DNA of 59,609 bases. It comes from Phreatobacter sp. Lineage in GTDB: Bacteria > Pseudomonadota > Alphaproteobacteria > Rhizobiales > Phreatobacteraceae. Below the pieces are notes generated by a model. It saw only the letters and a program-made list of their open reading frames with translations, did not search any database and was not told the origin of the DNA. The position numbers and the translations under genes are program-made. The stretch is from the NCBI RefSeq assembly GCF_030691135.1, contig NZ_JAUYFA010000079.1, forward strand, positions 1 to 59,609, read 5' to 3'. Below, one piece after another: positions 18,026 through 26,742 of the stretch; the first letter of the stretch is position 1, and each line of letters begins with the position of its first letter.

Positions 18026-18493
18026 ATGTCATCCCGTATCTCTGCTGTGGGTCTTGCCGGCACCCTGCTCCTCGCCACCATCGTCATCGCTCCTGCCCAG
18101 CAACACGGTCATGGTCATCATGGCCACGGCCATCATGGCCAGGGATCGTCAGGTCAGGGCCATCAGAGCAGTGGCGCCGCTCCGTCGGCCCCTCACCAGC
18201 ACGGCGGCGCCACGACCGGGCCCACTGCCGGCGAGCACCCGTCCGTCGCCGCTTTCAGGGCCGCCAACGACCGGATGCACCGCGATATGGACATCCGCTT
18301 CACCGGCAATGCCGACGCGGATTTCGTCCGCGGCATGATTCCCCATCACCAGGGGGCCATCGACATGGCGAAGGTCGTGCTTGAGCACGGCAAGGACGAA
18401 CAGGTCCGCAAATGGGCGGCCGACATCATCCGCGAGCAGGAGCGTGAGATCGCCGAGATGCGGGGATGGCTGACGAGGCATGGCCACAATTGA
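18026..18493 (+). CDS. DUF305 family His-rich exported protein
   Basis: A 155-residue protein. A signal peptide is followed by a low-complexity His/Gly/Gln tract (QHGHGHHGHGHHGQG), then a DUF305 four-helix domain with the family signature FVRGMIPHHQGAIDMAK and a closing helix with WAADIIREQEREIAEM. Some DUF305 proteins bind copper in the periplasm (CopM). ATG 18026 has AAAGGA at the right spacing; the open frame upstream to 17867 overlaps the previous gene and is not used. As the last gene of the block it supports a metal-handling role for the RND cluster. Copper specificity is inferred from the family only. Confidence 0.85.
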   Translation: MSSRISAVGLAGTLLLATIVIAPAQQHGHGHHGHGHHGQGSSGQGHQSSGAAPSAPHQHGGATTGPTAGEHPSVAAFRAANDRMHRDMDIRFTGNADADFVRGMIPHHQGAIDMAKVVLEHGKDEQVRKWAADIIREQEREIAEMRGWLTRHGHN

Positions 18494-18702
18494 CGCGGTG
18501 GATGGCCAAGGGGCACGACCCTGCCGCCGTAAGCCCGTCGCCGACGACCTGTCGGCGGCAGCCGAGGGGTCTGACAGCCGTTTCTGGTCAAGGCTGCAAC
18601 TGGCGCATCGCTGCAGCCAACCTGCCTCCGGCATACCCCCGGTGGTTCATTCAAGAGATACGGTCGTTGAATTGAAGGAAGCCCGCGGACCGCGCCTGCA
18701 GA

Positions 18703-19704
18703 CTATGCCTTCATGAAAAGGTGCTTGTAGCCGAAGAGTGCTGTCGAGCCGCCTGTATGCAGAAAGACGACGTCCTCGTTGTCGCCAAACTTGCCCTTGC
18801 GGATCGCATCGATCATTCCGGCCATCGCCTTGCCGCTGTAGACCGGATCCAGCAGGATTCCTTCCGTTCGCGCCACCAAAGTCAGCGCGTCCACCATGCC
18901 TGGGGTCGGCAGGCCATAGCCGGGGCCAACATGGCCATCATCCGCGAAGACATGCTCGCGTTTGACCACGCCACTTTGCCCGAGATGATCGGCCGTGCGG
19001 CAGGCGAGATCAAAGACGATCTCTTCCTGCTTCTGGCGCGGGTGGCGAACCGAAACGCCGTAAACCGCAATGGGACTTCTCATGGCCGCAAAGCCGGCAA
19101 CAAGGCCGGCTTGGGTACCGGAACTGCCCGTCCCGTGGACGAGGCGCGTCACGTTGACTCCGAGGTGGTTCGCCTGGGCCATCAGTTCCATCGCGCAGGC
19201 CACATAGCCGAGAGCGCCGATCGGGTTCGAGCCACCACCGGGAATGACATAGGGCTTGGCGCCCTTTGCCCTAAAATCGTCCGCCGCCGCCGCGCAAGCG
19301 GCGGCAACATCGCTGCCGCCGGCCACATAACTGCGAGAGCAACCGAACAGTTCATCGAGCAGGATATTGCCGTTCTCTTCGTAGTCCGTGTCGGTGTCTG
19401 TCACGCGCCGTTCGAGGACGGCATGGCACTGCAAGCCGAACCGCGCGGCTGCGGCCGCGGTCATGCGCACATGGTTCGATTGCACCGCGCCTGGCGTGAT
19501 CAGCAGGTCGCACCCCTTCGCGAGCGCATCGGCCACGAGGAATTCAAGCTTGCGGGCCTTGTTGCCCCCCTGCGCCAGACCCGTGCAATCGTCGCGCTTG
19601 ATCCAGAGACGAGGACCACCAATCGCCTGCCGCAGCCGGTCGAGCGGCTCCAACGGGGTGGGCGCATGCGACAGGCTGACACGCGGGAAAGGTTGGAGGA
19701 GCAT
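18703..19704 (-). CDS. PLP-dependent D-cysteine desulfhydrase-like enzyme
   Basis: A 333-residue fold-type II PLP enzyme. Lys49 in QGGNKARKLEF is the expected PLP lysine, Ser76-Asn77-His78 in GAVQSNHVR contact the substrate carboxylate, and HGTGSSGTQAGL is the phosphate loop. This family includes D-cysteine desulfhydrase (D-cysteine to pyruvate, sulfide and ammonia), L-cysteate sulfo-lyase (CuyA) and ACC deaminase; sequence alone does not separate them here. It lies 80 bases downstream of a LysR gene on the same strand and next to a divergent Dpp-type importer, suggesting that the importer brings in an amino acid or peptide precursor for it (inference). Confidence 0.85.
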   Translation of the reverse strand: MLLQPFPRVSLSHAPTPLEPLDRLRQAIGGPRLWIKRDDCTGLAQGGNKARKLEFLVADALAKGCDLLITPGAVQSNHVRMTAAAAARFGLQCHAVLERRVTDTDTDYEENGNILLDELFGCSRSYVAGGSDVAAACAAAADDFRAKGAKPYVIPGGGSNPIGALGYVACAMELMAQANHLGVNVTRLVHGTGSSGTQAGLVAGFAAMRSPIAVYGVSVRHPRQKQEEIVFDLACRTADHLGQSGVVKREHVFADDGHVGPGYGLPTPGMVDALTLVARTEGILLDPVYSGKAMAGMIDAIRKGKFGDNEDVVFLHTGGSTALFGYKHLFMKA

Positions 19705-19784
19705 CGGGAGCCACCCTGTTGGAAATGCAATTCGCCGAGGCTAGCGCCGCGACCTCCCCATTAGAAATTCCGATTGCACAAGGC

Positions 19785-20717
19785 TTATGCAGAAAATGCA
19801 TGATCCTTAGGCAGGTCGGTGATCGCGCGCCAGACATGCTCGACCACCGAGCGTTCTCGCTCTGCCCGCCGGTAGGCCCTGATCTCGACGGGCAGGTCAT
19901 ATTCGCCGTGAGGCGCGCAAAGAGCTATCCGCCCTGATGCCAGTTCCGAGGCGATAGCCGATCGCGGCAGCCACGCGACCCCTTCCCCGGCCAAGGCCAT
20001 ACCCTTGAGCGCCTCGACCAGTGAGCTCTCGAAGGATGGACGCGCCCGTCGGATCAGGTCCCAGGTCTCCAGGGCAGATCCCACGAGGCGACCCAGATAG
20101 GAATTGTTGGAATAGGCCAGAAGCGGAAAGGGCTCATCGATCGCCGCATCGATTGTATGGCGCGCCGCTCCGTCGCCGCCGATGGCCGAAACCGGGGTGA
20201 CAACATCCCCGCCAATGTTTGCCGCCTCGAACCGCGGCATTCCGAACATCGAGGGAACTGTGCTGGTGTTGAAGGCCAGAACCAGATCGCAGGCACCTTC
20301 CATCAAGGCCTGGCCGCAATCATGAAGGTCCGCGGTCATCATTTTCACATTGAGTTCGCCCGCGCCTTCAGCCTGGCGCAGGGCCGCGATCCAGGTCGGA
20401 GCGAAATGGATTGCGAGGGTATGGGTCGCGCAGATCCGGATCGTTCGGGCATCCCGCTTGACCAGGCCACGGAATTCCGCCCGCTCCCGCTGCAGGACAC
20501 GAACCACGTCGAGGGCGGTCTGATAGAAGGAATGTCCCGCCGGCGTCAGCGTTGTCGGAAAACGGGAGCGATCGATCAGGTCCGTGCCCAGCCAATGCTC
20601 GAGGGCGCGAATGCGCCGGCTGAAGGCAGATTGGCTGATGTTCCGCTCCTCCGCCGACCGCGAGAAATTACCGCTCGAAGCGAGGCTGATGAAATCCTCC
20701 AGCCAGCCAATTTCCAT
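19785..20717 (-). CDS. LysR-family transcriptional regulator
   Basis: A 310-residue regulator. The N-terminal winged helix-turn-helix spans about residues 1-60 (EDFISLASSGNFSRSAEERN, SQSAFSRRIRALEHWLG), then a linker helix and a periplasmic-binding-like effector domain (RTIRICATHTLAIHFAPTW onward). It is transcribed divergently from the Dpp-type importer and ahead of the desulfhydrase gene. A 15-bp palindrome with T-N11-A spacing lies in the shared promoter region. It probably controls both units in response to a substrate or product of the pathway; the inducer is unknown. Confidence 0.9.
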   Translation of the reverse strand: MEIGWLEDFISLASSGNFSRSAEERNISQSAFSRRIRALEHWLGTDLIDRSRFPTTLTPAGHSFYQTALDVVRVLQRERAEFRGLVKRDARTIRICATHTLAIHFAPTWIAALRQAEGAGELNVKMMTADLHDCGQALMEGACDLVLAFNTSTVPSMFGMPRFEAANIGGDVVTPVSAIGGDGAARHTIDAAIDEPFPLLAYSNNSYLGRLVGSALETWDLIRRARPSFESSLVEALKGMALAGEGVAWLPRSAIASELASGRIALCAPHGEYDLPVEIRAYRRAERERSVVEHVWRAITDLPKDHAFSA

Positions 20718-20770
20718 GTGGTCCTCGCCATTCTCCGGGTGCGGCGAAGGCTCGCCGCCCGCTTCCCGTC

Positions 20771-20785
20771 ATGCGCATCGTGCAT
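20771..20785. promoter_or_regulatory. Candidate LysR operator (T-N11-A palindrome)
   Basis: ATGCGCATCGTGCAT is a perfect 4-bp-arm dyad (ATGC-N7-GCAT) with the T-N11-A spacing that LysR proteins bind. It lies about 55 bases upstream of the LysR start and about 110 bases upstream of the divergent binding-protein start, where a shared operator is expected. Confidence 0.45.
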
Positions 20786-20897
20786 AACGTATCGAAAATG
20801 AGCAATGGCAGGATCCAGGAGCCTGCCGCAAGCTTGCAGCCTCAGGATAACTGTCCCGTTGTTTTGGCGGGCGTTCAGGTTCGCTAGGAGGATTGTG

Positions 20898-22496
20898 ATG
20901 CGCCTTGTCAGACGTCTTGCTCTCATTGCCGGGATTGGCTTGACCGTGTTCAGCCTGGCCAGTGAGCCGGCTCTCGCCCAGAGGCGAGGCGGCACGCTGG
21001 TTCAGATCACGCAGCCCGAGCCACCCTCACTGGGATCCTACATCTCGACCGCCAATCCCGTCGGCCAGGTTGCATCCAAGATCTATGACGGCCTTCTCGA
21101 ATATGACTTCGACCTGAAGCCGATCCCGAGCCTTGCCGAGTCCTGGACGGTATCGGACGACGGCAAGACGGTGACATTCCGGCTGCGATCGGGCGTGAAA
21201 TTCCACGATGGTCAACCCATGACCAGCGCCGACGTCCAGTTCACCTTCATGGAGGTGCTGAAGAAGGTCCATCCGCGCGGGATCAACACCTTCGCCGAAG
21301 TCACGGCGATCGACACGCCCGACGCCCAGACCGTGGTGTTTCGCCTGAACCGGCCCGCTCCCTACATGATGGCGGCGCTCTCGGGCTATGAATCGCCGAT
21401 CCTGCCGAAACATGTCTTCAGCCAGGGCGACATCCGCACCCACCAGAACGCCAACAGGCCCATCGGTACGGGTCCGTTCAAGTTCGTCGAATGGCGCCGC
21501 GGCGAGTTCGTCCGTCTCGACCGCAATGCGGATTACTGGAAACCGGGTCTGCCCTATCTCGACCGGATCGTGGTGCGTTTCATCGGCGACACGGGCACCC
21601 GCGCTGCCGCGCTCGAAAGGGGCGAGGCACATATCGCCGGCTTCGGGGCCGTGCCCTACAACGACGTGAAAAAGCTTGAGGCGCTCCCCAACATCCAGAT
21701 CGTCACGCGGGGCTACGAAATGCTGTCACCGGTTGTTGAACTGATGTTCAACACCCGCCGAGCGCCTTTCGACAACGTCAAGGTCCGGCAGGCGATCTCC
21801 TATGCGATCGACCGCAAATTCGTCATCGACAATATCTGGTTCGGATTCGGCAAGCCGACCAATGGTCCGATCAGCTCGAACTTCGCGCCGACCGGCCTCT
21901 ACAGCGCCGATGTGACGAATTACAACGTGCCCGACGGCATCGAGCGTGCGAACAGGCTGCTCGATGAGGCGGGCTTCCCGCGCAGGGCCGATGGCTTCCG
22001 GTTCGAGATCACCCACGACATCACGCCTTACGGCGAGGAATGGCGGCGGTTCGGCGAGTATACCCAGCAGGCCCTGGCCCGCATCGGGATCAAGGCGAAC
22101 CTGCGCTACGAAGATGTCGCGACCTGGTTGAAGCGCATCTATACCGATTACGACTACGAGGTTTCCTCCAACCATCTGTTCAATCTGGCTGACCCGGTCC
22201 TCGGGGTGCACAGGGCCTTCCATTCGCGCTTCATCCGGCCGGGTACCGTGTTCGTGAATGGTGTGCGCTGGAGCGATCCGCGGGCCGATGAACTCATGGA
22301 CCGGGCAACGATCGAAACCGATCCGAAGAAGCGGGCCGAACTCTATGCGGAGGTCCAGAGGATCGTCGTCGCCGCCGCCCCGCTCGCCTGGACGCACGAA
22401 ATCAGCTTCGCCACGGTGCTGGACAGGCGGTTCCGCGACGTGATCGTCAGCCCGCTCGGTCTCTTCTCGTCGTTTGACCGTGCCTGGCGCGAATAG
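20898..22496 (+). CDS. Dpp/Opp-type ABC substrate-binding protein
   Basis: A 532-residue family 5 solute-binding protein. A signal peptide (cleavage after about ALAQ, residue 28) precedes the typical start RRGGTLVQITQPEPPSLGSY. Further family blocks are LAESWTVSDDGKTVTFRLR, a GTGPFKFVEWRRG motif and RQAISYAIDR. It captures peptides, opines or other compounds in the periplasm for the downstream permeases. ATG 20898 has TAGGAGGA directly upstream; the frame open to 20805 precedes the signal peptide and is not used. First gene of a four-gene importer operon controlled by the divergent LysR. Ligand unknown; the desulfhydrase next door suggests an amino-acid-derived compound. Confidence 0.9.
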   Translation: MRLVRRLALIAGIGLTVFSLASEPALAQRRGGTLVQITQPEPPSLGSYISTANPVGQVASKIYDGLLEYDFDLKPIPSLAESWTVSDDGKTVTFRLRSGVKFHDGQPMTSADVQFTFMEVLKKVHPRGINTFAEVTAIDTPDAQTVVFRLNRPAPYMMAALSGYESPILPKHVFSQGDIRTHQNANRPIGTGPFKFVEWRRGEFVRLDRNADYWKPGLPYLDRIVVRFIGDTGTRAAALERGEAHIAGFGAVPYNDVKKLEALPNIQIVTRGYEMLSPVVELMFNTRRAPFDNVKVRQAISYAIDRKFVIDNIWFGFGKPTNGPISSNFAPTGLYSADVTNYNVPDGIERANRLLDEAGFPRRADGFRFEITHDITPYGEEWRRFGEYTQQALARIGIKANLRYEDVATWLKRIYTDYDYEVSSNHLFNLADPVLGVHRAFHSRFIRPGTVFVNGVRWSDPRADELMDRATIETDPKKRAELYAEVQRIVVAAAPLAWTHEISFATVLDRRFRDVIVSPLGLFSSFDRAWRE

Positions 22497-22513
22497 GCAC
22501 CAGGAAACGCAAG

Positions 22514-22535
22514 GCGGCGCCTTACGAGGCGCCGC
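22514..22535 (+). promoter_or_regulatory. Intercistronic stem-loop after the binding-protein gene
   Basis: GCGGCGCC (22514-22521) and GGCGCCGC (22528-22535) form a perfect 8-bp stem with a 6-base loop and no T-run. Its position between binding protein and permease fits an mRNA-stabilising or partial-termination element that lets the binding protein be made in excess. Confidence 0.6.
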
Positions 22536-22555
22536 AGGGGCGGGAGAGGCTCACC

Positions 22556-23548
22556 ATGCGGGGAATGCGACTGGTTCGGTTCATCCTGACCCGACTGCTT
22601 CAGGCCATCCCCGTCGTGCTTGGCGTTGTGGTGCTGAATTTCCTGCTGCTGCAGCTGGCACCGGGCGATGCCGCCACGGTTCTCGCAGGCGAGGCCGGAG
22701 GCGCGCCGCCGGAATATGTCGAGCAGCTGCGCGCCCGTTTTGGCCTCGACAAGCCGGTACTGGTCCAGCTCGGGCTCTACCTCAAGAACATCGTCTTGCT
22801 GGATCTGGGGTTCTCGTTTCGCAACAATGCCCCGGTGCTGGAGCTGATCCTTGGCCGTCTCTGGCCAACCCTGCTCCTCATGGGGGCGACGCTCGTCATC
22901 TCTGTCGGCGGTGGCGTGATCCTCGGCGTGGTCGCCGCGCTCGGTGTCCGGACCTGGCGCGATCATCTGATCTCCATCGCCGCCGTCATCGCCTATGCCA
23001 CGCCGCTCTTCTGGATCGGGCTCATGCTGATCCTGGTCTTTTCCATTCGCCTCAACTGGTTCCCGACCTCGGGCATGGAGGATGTGGTTGCGTTCCATGA
23101 AGGCTGGGCGCGCGTGGTCGACATTGCGCATCACCTTGTCCTGCCGACCATCACGCTGTCGCTGTTTTACCTCGCGCTCTACACGCGGCTGATGCGGGCG
23201 ACGGTGCTTGAGCAAAGGGGCGCCGAATATGCCACCACGGCGCGGGCGAAGGGCCTCACTGAACGCGCTATTACCCTGCGCCACGTCTTGCGAAACGCCC
23301 TGCTTCCGGTGGTCACGATGGCCGGTGTTCAGGTCGGTGCCCTGCTGGGCGGTTCGGTCGTCGTTGAAACGGTGTTCGCCTGGCCTGGCCTTGGTCAGCT
23401 TGCCTACCAGTCGCTGTTCGCCCGCGACTTCAACCTGCTCCTGGGGATCTTCTTCCTCTCCGCCTGCCTCGTTGTGATCGTGAACATCATTGTCGACGTG
23501 ATCTACGTCCTCCTTGATCCCCGGATCCGGGTCGGAGGACAGTCATGA
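22556..23548 (+). CDS. Dpp/Opp-type ABC permease, DppB-like
   Basis: A 330-residue inner-membrane permease. The first helix (LTRLLQAIPVVLGVVVLNFL) is followed by the family segment LQLAPGDAA and the pattern PEYVEQLRARFGLDKPV that marks DppB-type proteins. The conserved coupling loop is near residue 225 (TTARAKGLTERAITLRHVLRNALLP). A GGGAGAGG ribosome site precedes ATG 22556; a second Met three codons later is also possible. It ends in an ATGA overlap with the next permease gene. It forms the channel with the DppC-like partner. Confidence 0.9.
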   Translation: MRGMRLVRFILTRLLQAIPVVLGVVVLNFLLLQLAPGDAATVLAGEAGGAPPEYVEQLRARFGLDKPVLVQLGLYLKNIVLLDLGFSFRNNAPVLELILGRLWPTLLLMGATLVISVGGGVILGVVAALGVRTWRDHLISIAAVIAYATPLFWIGLMLILVFSIRLNWFPTSGMEDVVAFHEGWARVVDIAHHLVLPTITLSLFYLALYTRLMRATVLEQRGAEYATTARAKGLTERAITLRHVLRNALLPVVTMAGVQVGALLGGSVVVETVFAWPGLGQLAYQSLFARDFNLLLGIFFLSACLVVIVNIIVDVIYVLLDPRIRVGGQS

Positions 23549-24375
23549 GTACGTCGTTCTGGACGCGCTTCCTCGGGAATCCACGCGTCCTGCTGGGGTC
23601 GATCTGGCTGGTGCTCGTCGTGATCGGCGCCCTTGCGGCGCCGTTGATTGCGCCGCTCGACCCCTTCGCGATTTCCGGCCGTCCCTTCGTGCGTCCGCTC
23701 GACGGCTTCGTGTTCGGGACGGATTCGCTCGGCCGAAGTGTCTGGTCTGGTCTCGTTCATGGCGCACGCACGACCCTGCTCATCGCGGTCATCGCGACGC
23801 TGGCGGCCGTCGCCTTCGGTGGACTGCTCGGAGCCTTGTCCGGCTTCTATGCCGGGCGCGTCGACAACCTGCTGATGCGCCTCACCGAGTTTTTCCAGAC
23901 GATCCCCTCCTTCATCTTCGCCATCCTGCTGGTCGCGGTTCTCTCTCCCTCGACCACCAGCGTCGTCGTGGCGATCGCGACTGTCAGTTGGCCGCCGATC
24001 GCGCGCATCGTGCGCGCGGAGGTCATGTCGCTGCGTTCACGGGAGTTCATTCAGGCGGCCATCACGCTGGGAGAGCGCGATGGCGTCATCCTGTTCCGGC
24101 AGATCCTCCCCAACGCCCTCTCGCCGCTGATCGTCACCGGTTCCCTTCTGGTTGCGACGGCCATCCTGACCGAATCCGCTCTCTCTTTTCTGGGCCTGGG
24201 CGCCCCCAATTTCATGAGCTGGGGCTTCATGATCGGGGCAGGGCGGAGCTTCCTGCGCGACTCGTGGTGGCTTGTCGCCATTCCCGGCATTGCGATCCTG
24301 CTGACGGTGCTCAGCATCAATCTGGTGGGTGAAGGCCTGAATGACGCCCTCAACCCGAGGCTGCGCACGCTATGA
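23545..24375 (+). CDS. Dpp/Opp-type ABC permease, DppC-like
   Basis: A 276-residue permease with about six membrane helices. It shows the DppC hallmarks: the HFGTDSLGRSVWS-type segment (here FGTDSLGRSVWSGLVHGART) and a coupling loop (REFIQAAITLGERDGVILFRQILPNALSP region). Start and stop each overlap the neighbouring gene by four bases (ATGA), so the permease pair and ATPase are translationally coupled. It completes the transmembrane channel of the importer encoded at 20.9-26.1 kb. Confidence 0.9.
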   Translation: MSTSFWTRFLGNPRVLLGSIWLVLVVIGALAAPLIAPLDPFAISGRPFVRPLDGFVFGTDSLGRSVWSGLVHGARTTLLIAVIATLAAVAFGGLLGALSGFYAGRVDNLLMRLTEFFQTIPSFIFAILLVAVLSPSTTSVVVAIATVSWPPIARIVRAEVMSLRSREFIQAAITLGERDGVILFRQILPNALSPLIVTGSLLVATAILTESALSFLGLGAPNFMSWGFMIGAGRSFLRDSWWLVAIPGIAILLTVLSINLVGEGLNDALNPRLRTL

Positions 24376-26096
24376 CGGGATCCTTCATTGAAGCACCGGT
24401 GGCTGGCGCCACCGATCCTGTCCTGGAAATCCGCGATCTGTCCGTTGCTCTGCCGCCCTGGGCGGACCGGCCCCTGGCCGTGAAGTCCTTGTCGTTGACG
24501 GTCGGCCGGGGAGAAACGCTCTGCGTCGTCGGCGAATCCGGCTCCGGGAAATCCGTGATGGCGCGGTCGATTCTCCGAATCCTGCCCGAGCCGCAATTGC
24601 GGATCGCCAGCGGCCAGATCTTGCTCGATGGCGAGGATCTGGCCCAGGCCGAAGCGCGTCGCATGCGCCAGATCCGTGGCGGACAGATTGCCATGGTTTT
24701 CCAGGAACCCATGGTGTCCCTCAATCCGCTGATGACGGTGGGACGTCAGATCGACGAGATCCTCGAAGTTCATACCGATTGGAGGAAGGCCGAGCGTCGC
24801 CGGCGCGTCATCGCAACCTTCGACGATGTGCGGCTTCCGGATCCCAAGTCTATTGTCGACGCCTACCCGCATGAACTGTCGGGCGGCCAACGCCAACGCG
24901 TGATGATCGCGATGAGCCTCGTGCTCGAGCCCAAACTCATCGTCGCCGACGAACCGACGACCGCGCTGGATGTCACCACCGAAGCCCAGGTCCTGACCCT
25001 GCTCAAGGACCTGCAGACGAAGCACGGTACAGCGCTGATGTTCATCACCCACAATTTTGGCGTGGTGGCAGAGATCGCGGACCGCGTGGCCGTCATGCGG
25101 TTCGGCGAGCTGGTGGAATACGGGACCGTCGGCGAGGTCCTGAACAGGCCGCAACACCCCTATACGAAGGCCCTGATCGATGCCGTGCCGAGCCTGGTGC
25201 CGCGCAAGCGCCCGGTTCCCGCGGCGGATCTGCCTGCGGAGCCAATCCTGACCGTACGCGGGCTCGAGAAGACCTTTGGTCGGCCAAGTGTCGGCCTGCC
25301 ATGGCTGACACGGCTCCTCCCCCTGATGGGGCAAGGCCGGCGTGCTGCGGTGAAGGCGGTCAACAAGGTCGATCTCGACATCCGTCGCGGCAGTGCGGTG
25401 GCTCTTGTCGGGGAATCCGGGTCGGGCAAGTCCACCCTGGCGCGCTGCCTCATCGGCCTCGAACAGGCCGATGCCGGTTCGGCCCTGGTCGGCGGAAACG
25501 AGATTGTCGGCATGAGCCGCAGCGCCTGGCGTCCGCTGCGATCGCGGGTCCAGATGGTGTTTCAGGATCCCTTTGCCTCGCTCAACCCACGCACGCGGGT
25601 CGGCGACATCATCGCCCGCGGTGCCATTCTCCAGGGCCAAAGCCCGGATGCTGCGATGGCACAGGCACAGCAACTGCTGGAACTGGTGGGGCTCGAGGCC
25701 AAGGCCGCCGACCGCTACCCGCATGAGTTCTCGGGCGGCCAGCGGCAGCGCATCGGAATTGCCAGGGCATTGGCGGTCAAGCCGGACATCCTGATTGCCG
25801 ACGAGCCGGTTTCCGCCCTCGACGTTTCAGTTCAAAAGCAGGTCCTCGACCTGCTCGATGACCTCAGGCGTCAGTTTGGCCTGACGATGCTGTTCATCAC
25901 CCACGATCTGCGCGTTGCCGCCCATGTGTGTGAGGAGATCGTGGTGCTGAAAAGCGGAGCGATCGTCGAGCGGGGCATGACGGCCGACATCTTCGCCAAT
26001 CCCCAGCATGAGTACACGCGGACATTGCTCTCTTCCGTACCCGGCCGGAACTGGCAGCTGACGGGGCGGCGCGATCAGCCTCAGACCATCACGTGA
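24372..26096 (+). CDS. Fused double ABC ATPase (DppD-DppF type)
   Basis: A 574-residue protein with two complete nucleotide-binding domains. The first has Walker A GESGSGKS, signature LSGGQRQRV and Walker B LIVADEPTTALD. The second begins near residue 295 with Walker A GESGSGKST, signature FSGGQRQRI and Walker B ILIADEPVSALD. Fusion of the two ATPases in one chain is common in rhizobial Dpp/Gsi-type importers, so no further ATPase gene is needed. Both sites look active. It energises import through the DppBC-like permeases encoded directly upstream and is the last gene of the operon. Confidence 0.92.
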   Translation: MTGSFIEAPVAGATDPVLEIRDLSVALPPWADRPLAVKSLSLTVGRGETLCVVGESGSGKSVMARSILRILPEPQLRIASGQILLDGEDLAQAEARRMRQIRGGQIAMVFQEPMVSLNPLMTVGRQIDEILEVHTDWRKAERRRRVIATFDDVRLPDPKSIVDAYPHELSGGQRQRVMIAMSLVLEPKLIVADEPTTALDVTTEAQVLTLLKDLQTKHGTALMFITHNFGVVAEIADRVAVMRFGELVEYGTVGEVLNRPQHPYTKALIDAVPSLVPRKRPVPAADLPAEPILTVRGLEKTFGRPSVGLPWLTRLLPLMGQGRRAAVKAVNKVDLDIRRGSAVALVGESGSGKSTLARCLIGLEQADAGSALVGGNEIVGMSRSAWRPLRSRVQMVFQDPFASLNPRTRVGDIIARGAILQGQSPDAAMAQAQQLLELVGLEAKAADRYPHEFSGGQRQRIGIARALAVKPDILIADEPVSALDVSVQKQVLDLLDDLRRQFGLTMLFITHDLRVAAHVCEEIVVLKSGAIVERGMTADIFANPQHEYTRTLLSSVPGRNWQLTGRRDQPQTIT

Positions 26097-26317
26097 CCTG
26101 TGCACTGGCCGGCTCTCGCGCCTGTGGTGCTTGACGACATGACAGCCGTCATCAGCCTGGATGTCCGCCGCCCACATGTTCGGCAAAGGTGAGAAGCAGA
26201 GCGTCGCGTCCTGAGGTCGCGTCACGAAGCGTGGTGTAACCGGCGGCGGTCATTGAGCGGTCTTCGAACGGCGGAGAAGGCGCTGGCCACGGTGAACACG
26301 CGTTGCACCACGTCTCG
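26097..26317. other. Intergenic region after the importer operon
   Basis: About 220 bases with no supported gene. Minus-strand frames give short Arg/Ser-rich peptides and a fragment reading RDATSGRDALLLTFAEHVGG, which I do not recognise. This leads directly into the repeat that starts near 26318, and may belong to the same remnant. Confidence 0.4.
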
Positions 26318-26560
26318 GAAATTGCTCTGCATTGTTGTAGTCCGAGCGGCAAATAGTGCAGTTCCAGTGCCAAATGATGCTGGCCCAAATGACGGGCCCC
26401 CACATGAAGGCTGGTTTTGAGGAAAAAAAGAGCCCTTGGCGTTTTGCCGAGGCACCGATGATCGATTAGACAAGTCACTTCAAAAATATAATCTATCATA
26501 TAGTTAAATTTATTTAGCCTTCCATTTCGCAGTAAAAATTTAGGTGCCGGCGCGCGCTCT
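26318..26560 (+). repeat. Diverged intergenic repeat, copy A
   Basis: First of three related copies (others near 51170 and 59310), all in the same orientation. Closely shared with the third copy: AATAGTGCAGTTCCAGTGCC (third copy has A for one G), ATGAAGGCTGGTTTTGAGG, and a block ending GGCACCGATGAT. After the block comes an AT-rich stretch (about 26478-26545), strikingly poor in GC for this genome. The 3' part is more decayed than in the other copies. No transposase is present. It may be an IS end or a miniature element; boundaries are approximate. Confidence 0.7.
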
Positions 26561-26742
26561 AGTCACACGGGCCTCAACCTCCACTTGATATGAGGGCTGA
26601 GTAACATCTCTCGCTCAGGATTGTCTCATCGGGGTTTTTTGGCAGATGATGCCGCGGCATCGGCCTCGCACGAGGCGAATGTACCGCGGAGGTTGGCTAG
26701 GCTGACGGGTAAGCTGCCGCCAGCACTGATCCGGAGATCATC

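Noticed and set aside
18107-18145. Short GGTCATGGCCA-like repeats
   Set aside because: They are codons of the His/Gly tract of the DUF305 protein, not a separate DNA repeat or CRISPR.
24051-25724. 557-codon minus-strand frame opposite the fused ATPase
   Set aside because: Mirror of conserved Walker regions on the other strand; no independent evidence of coding.
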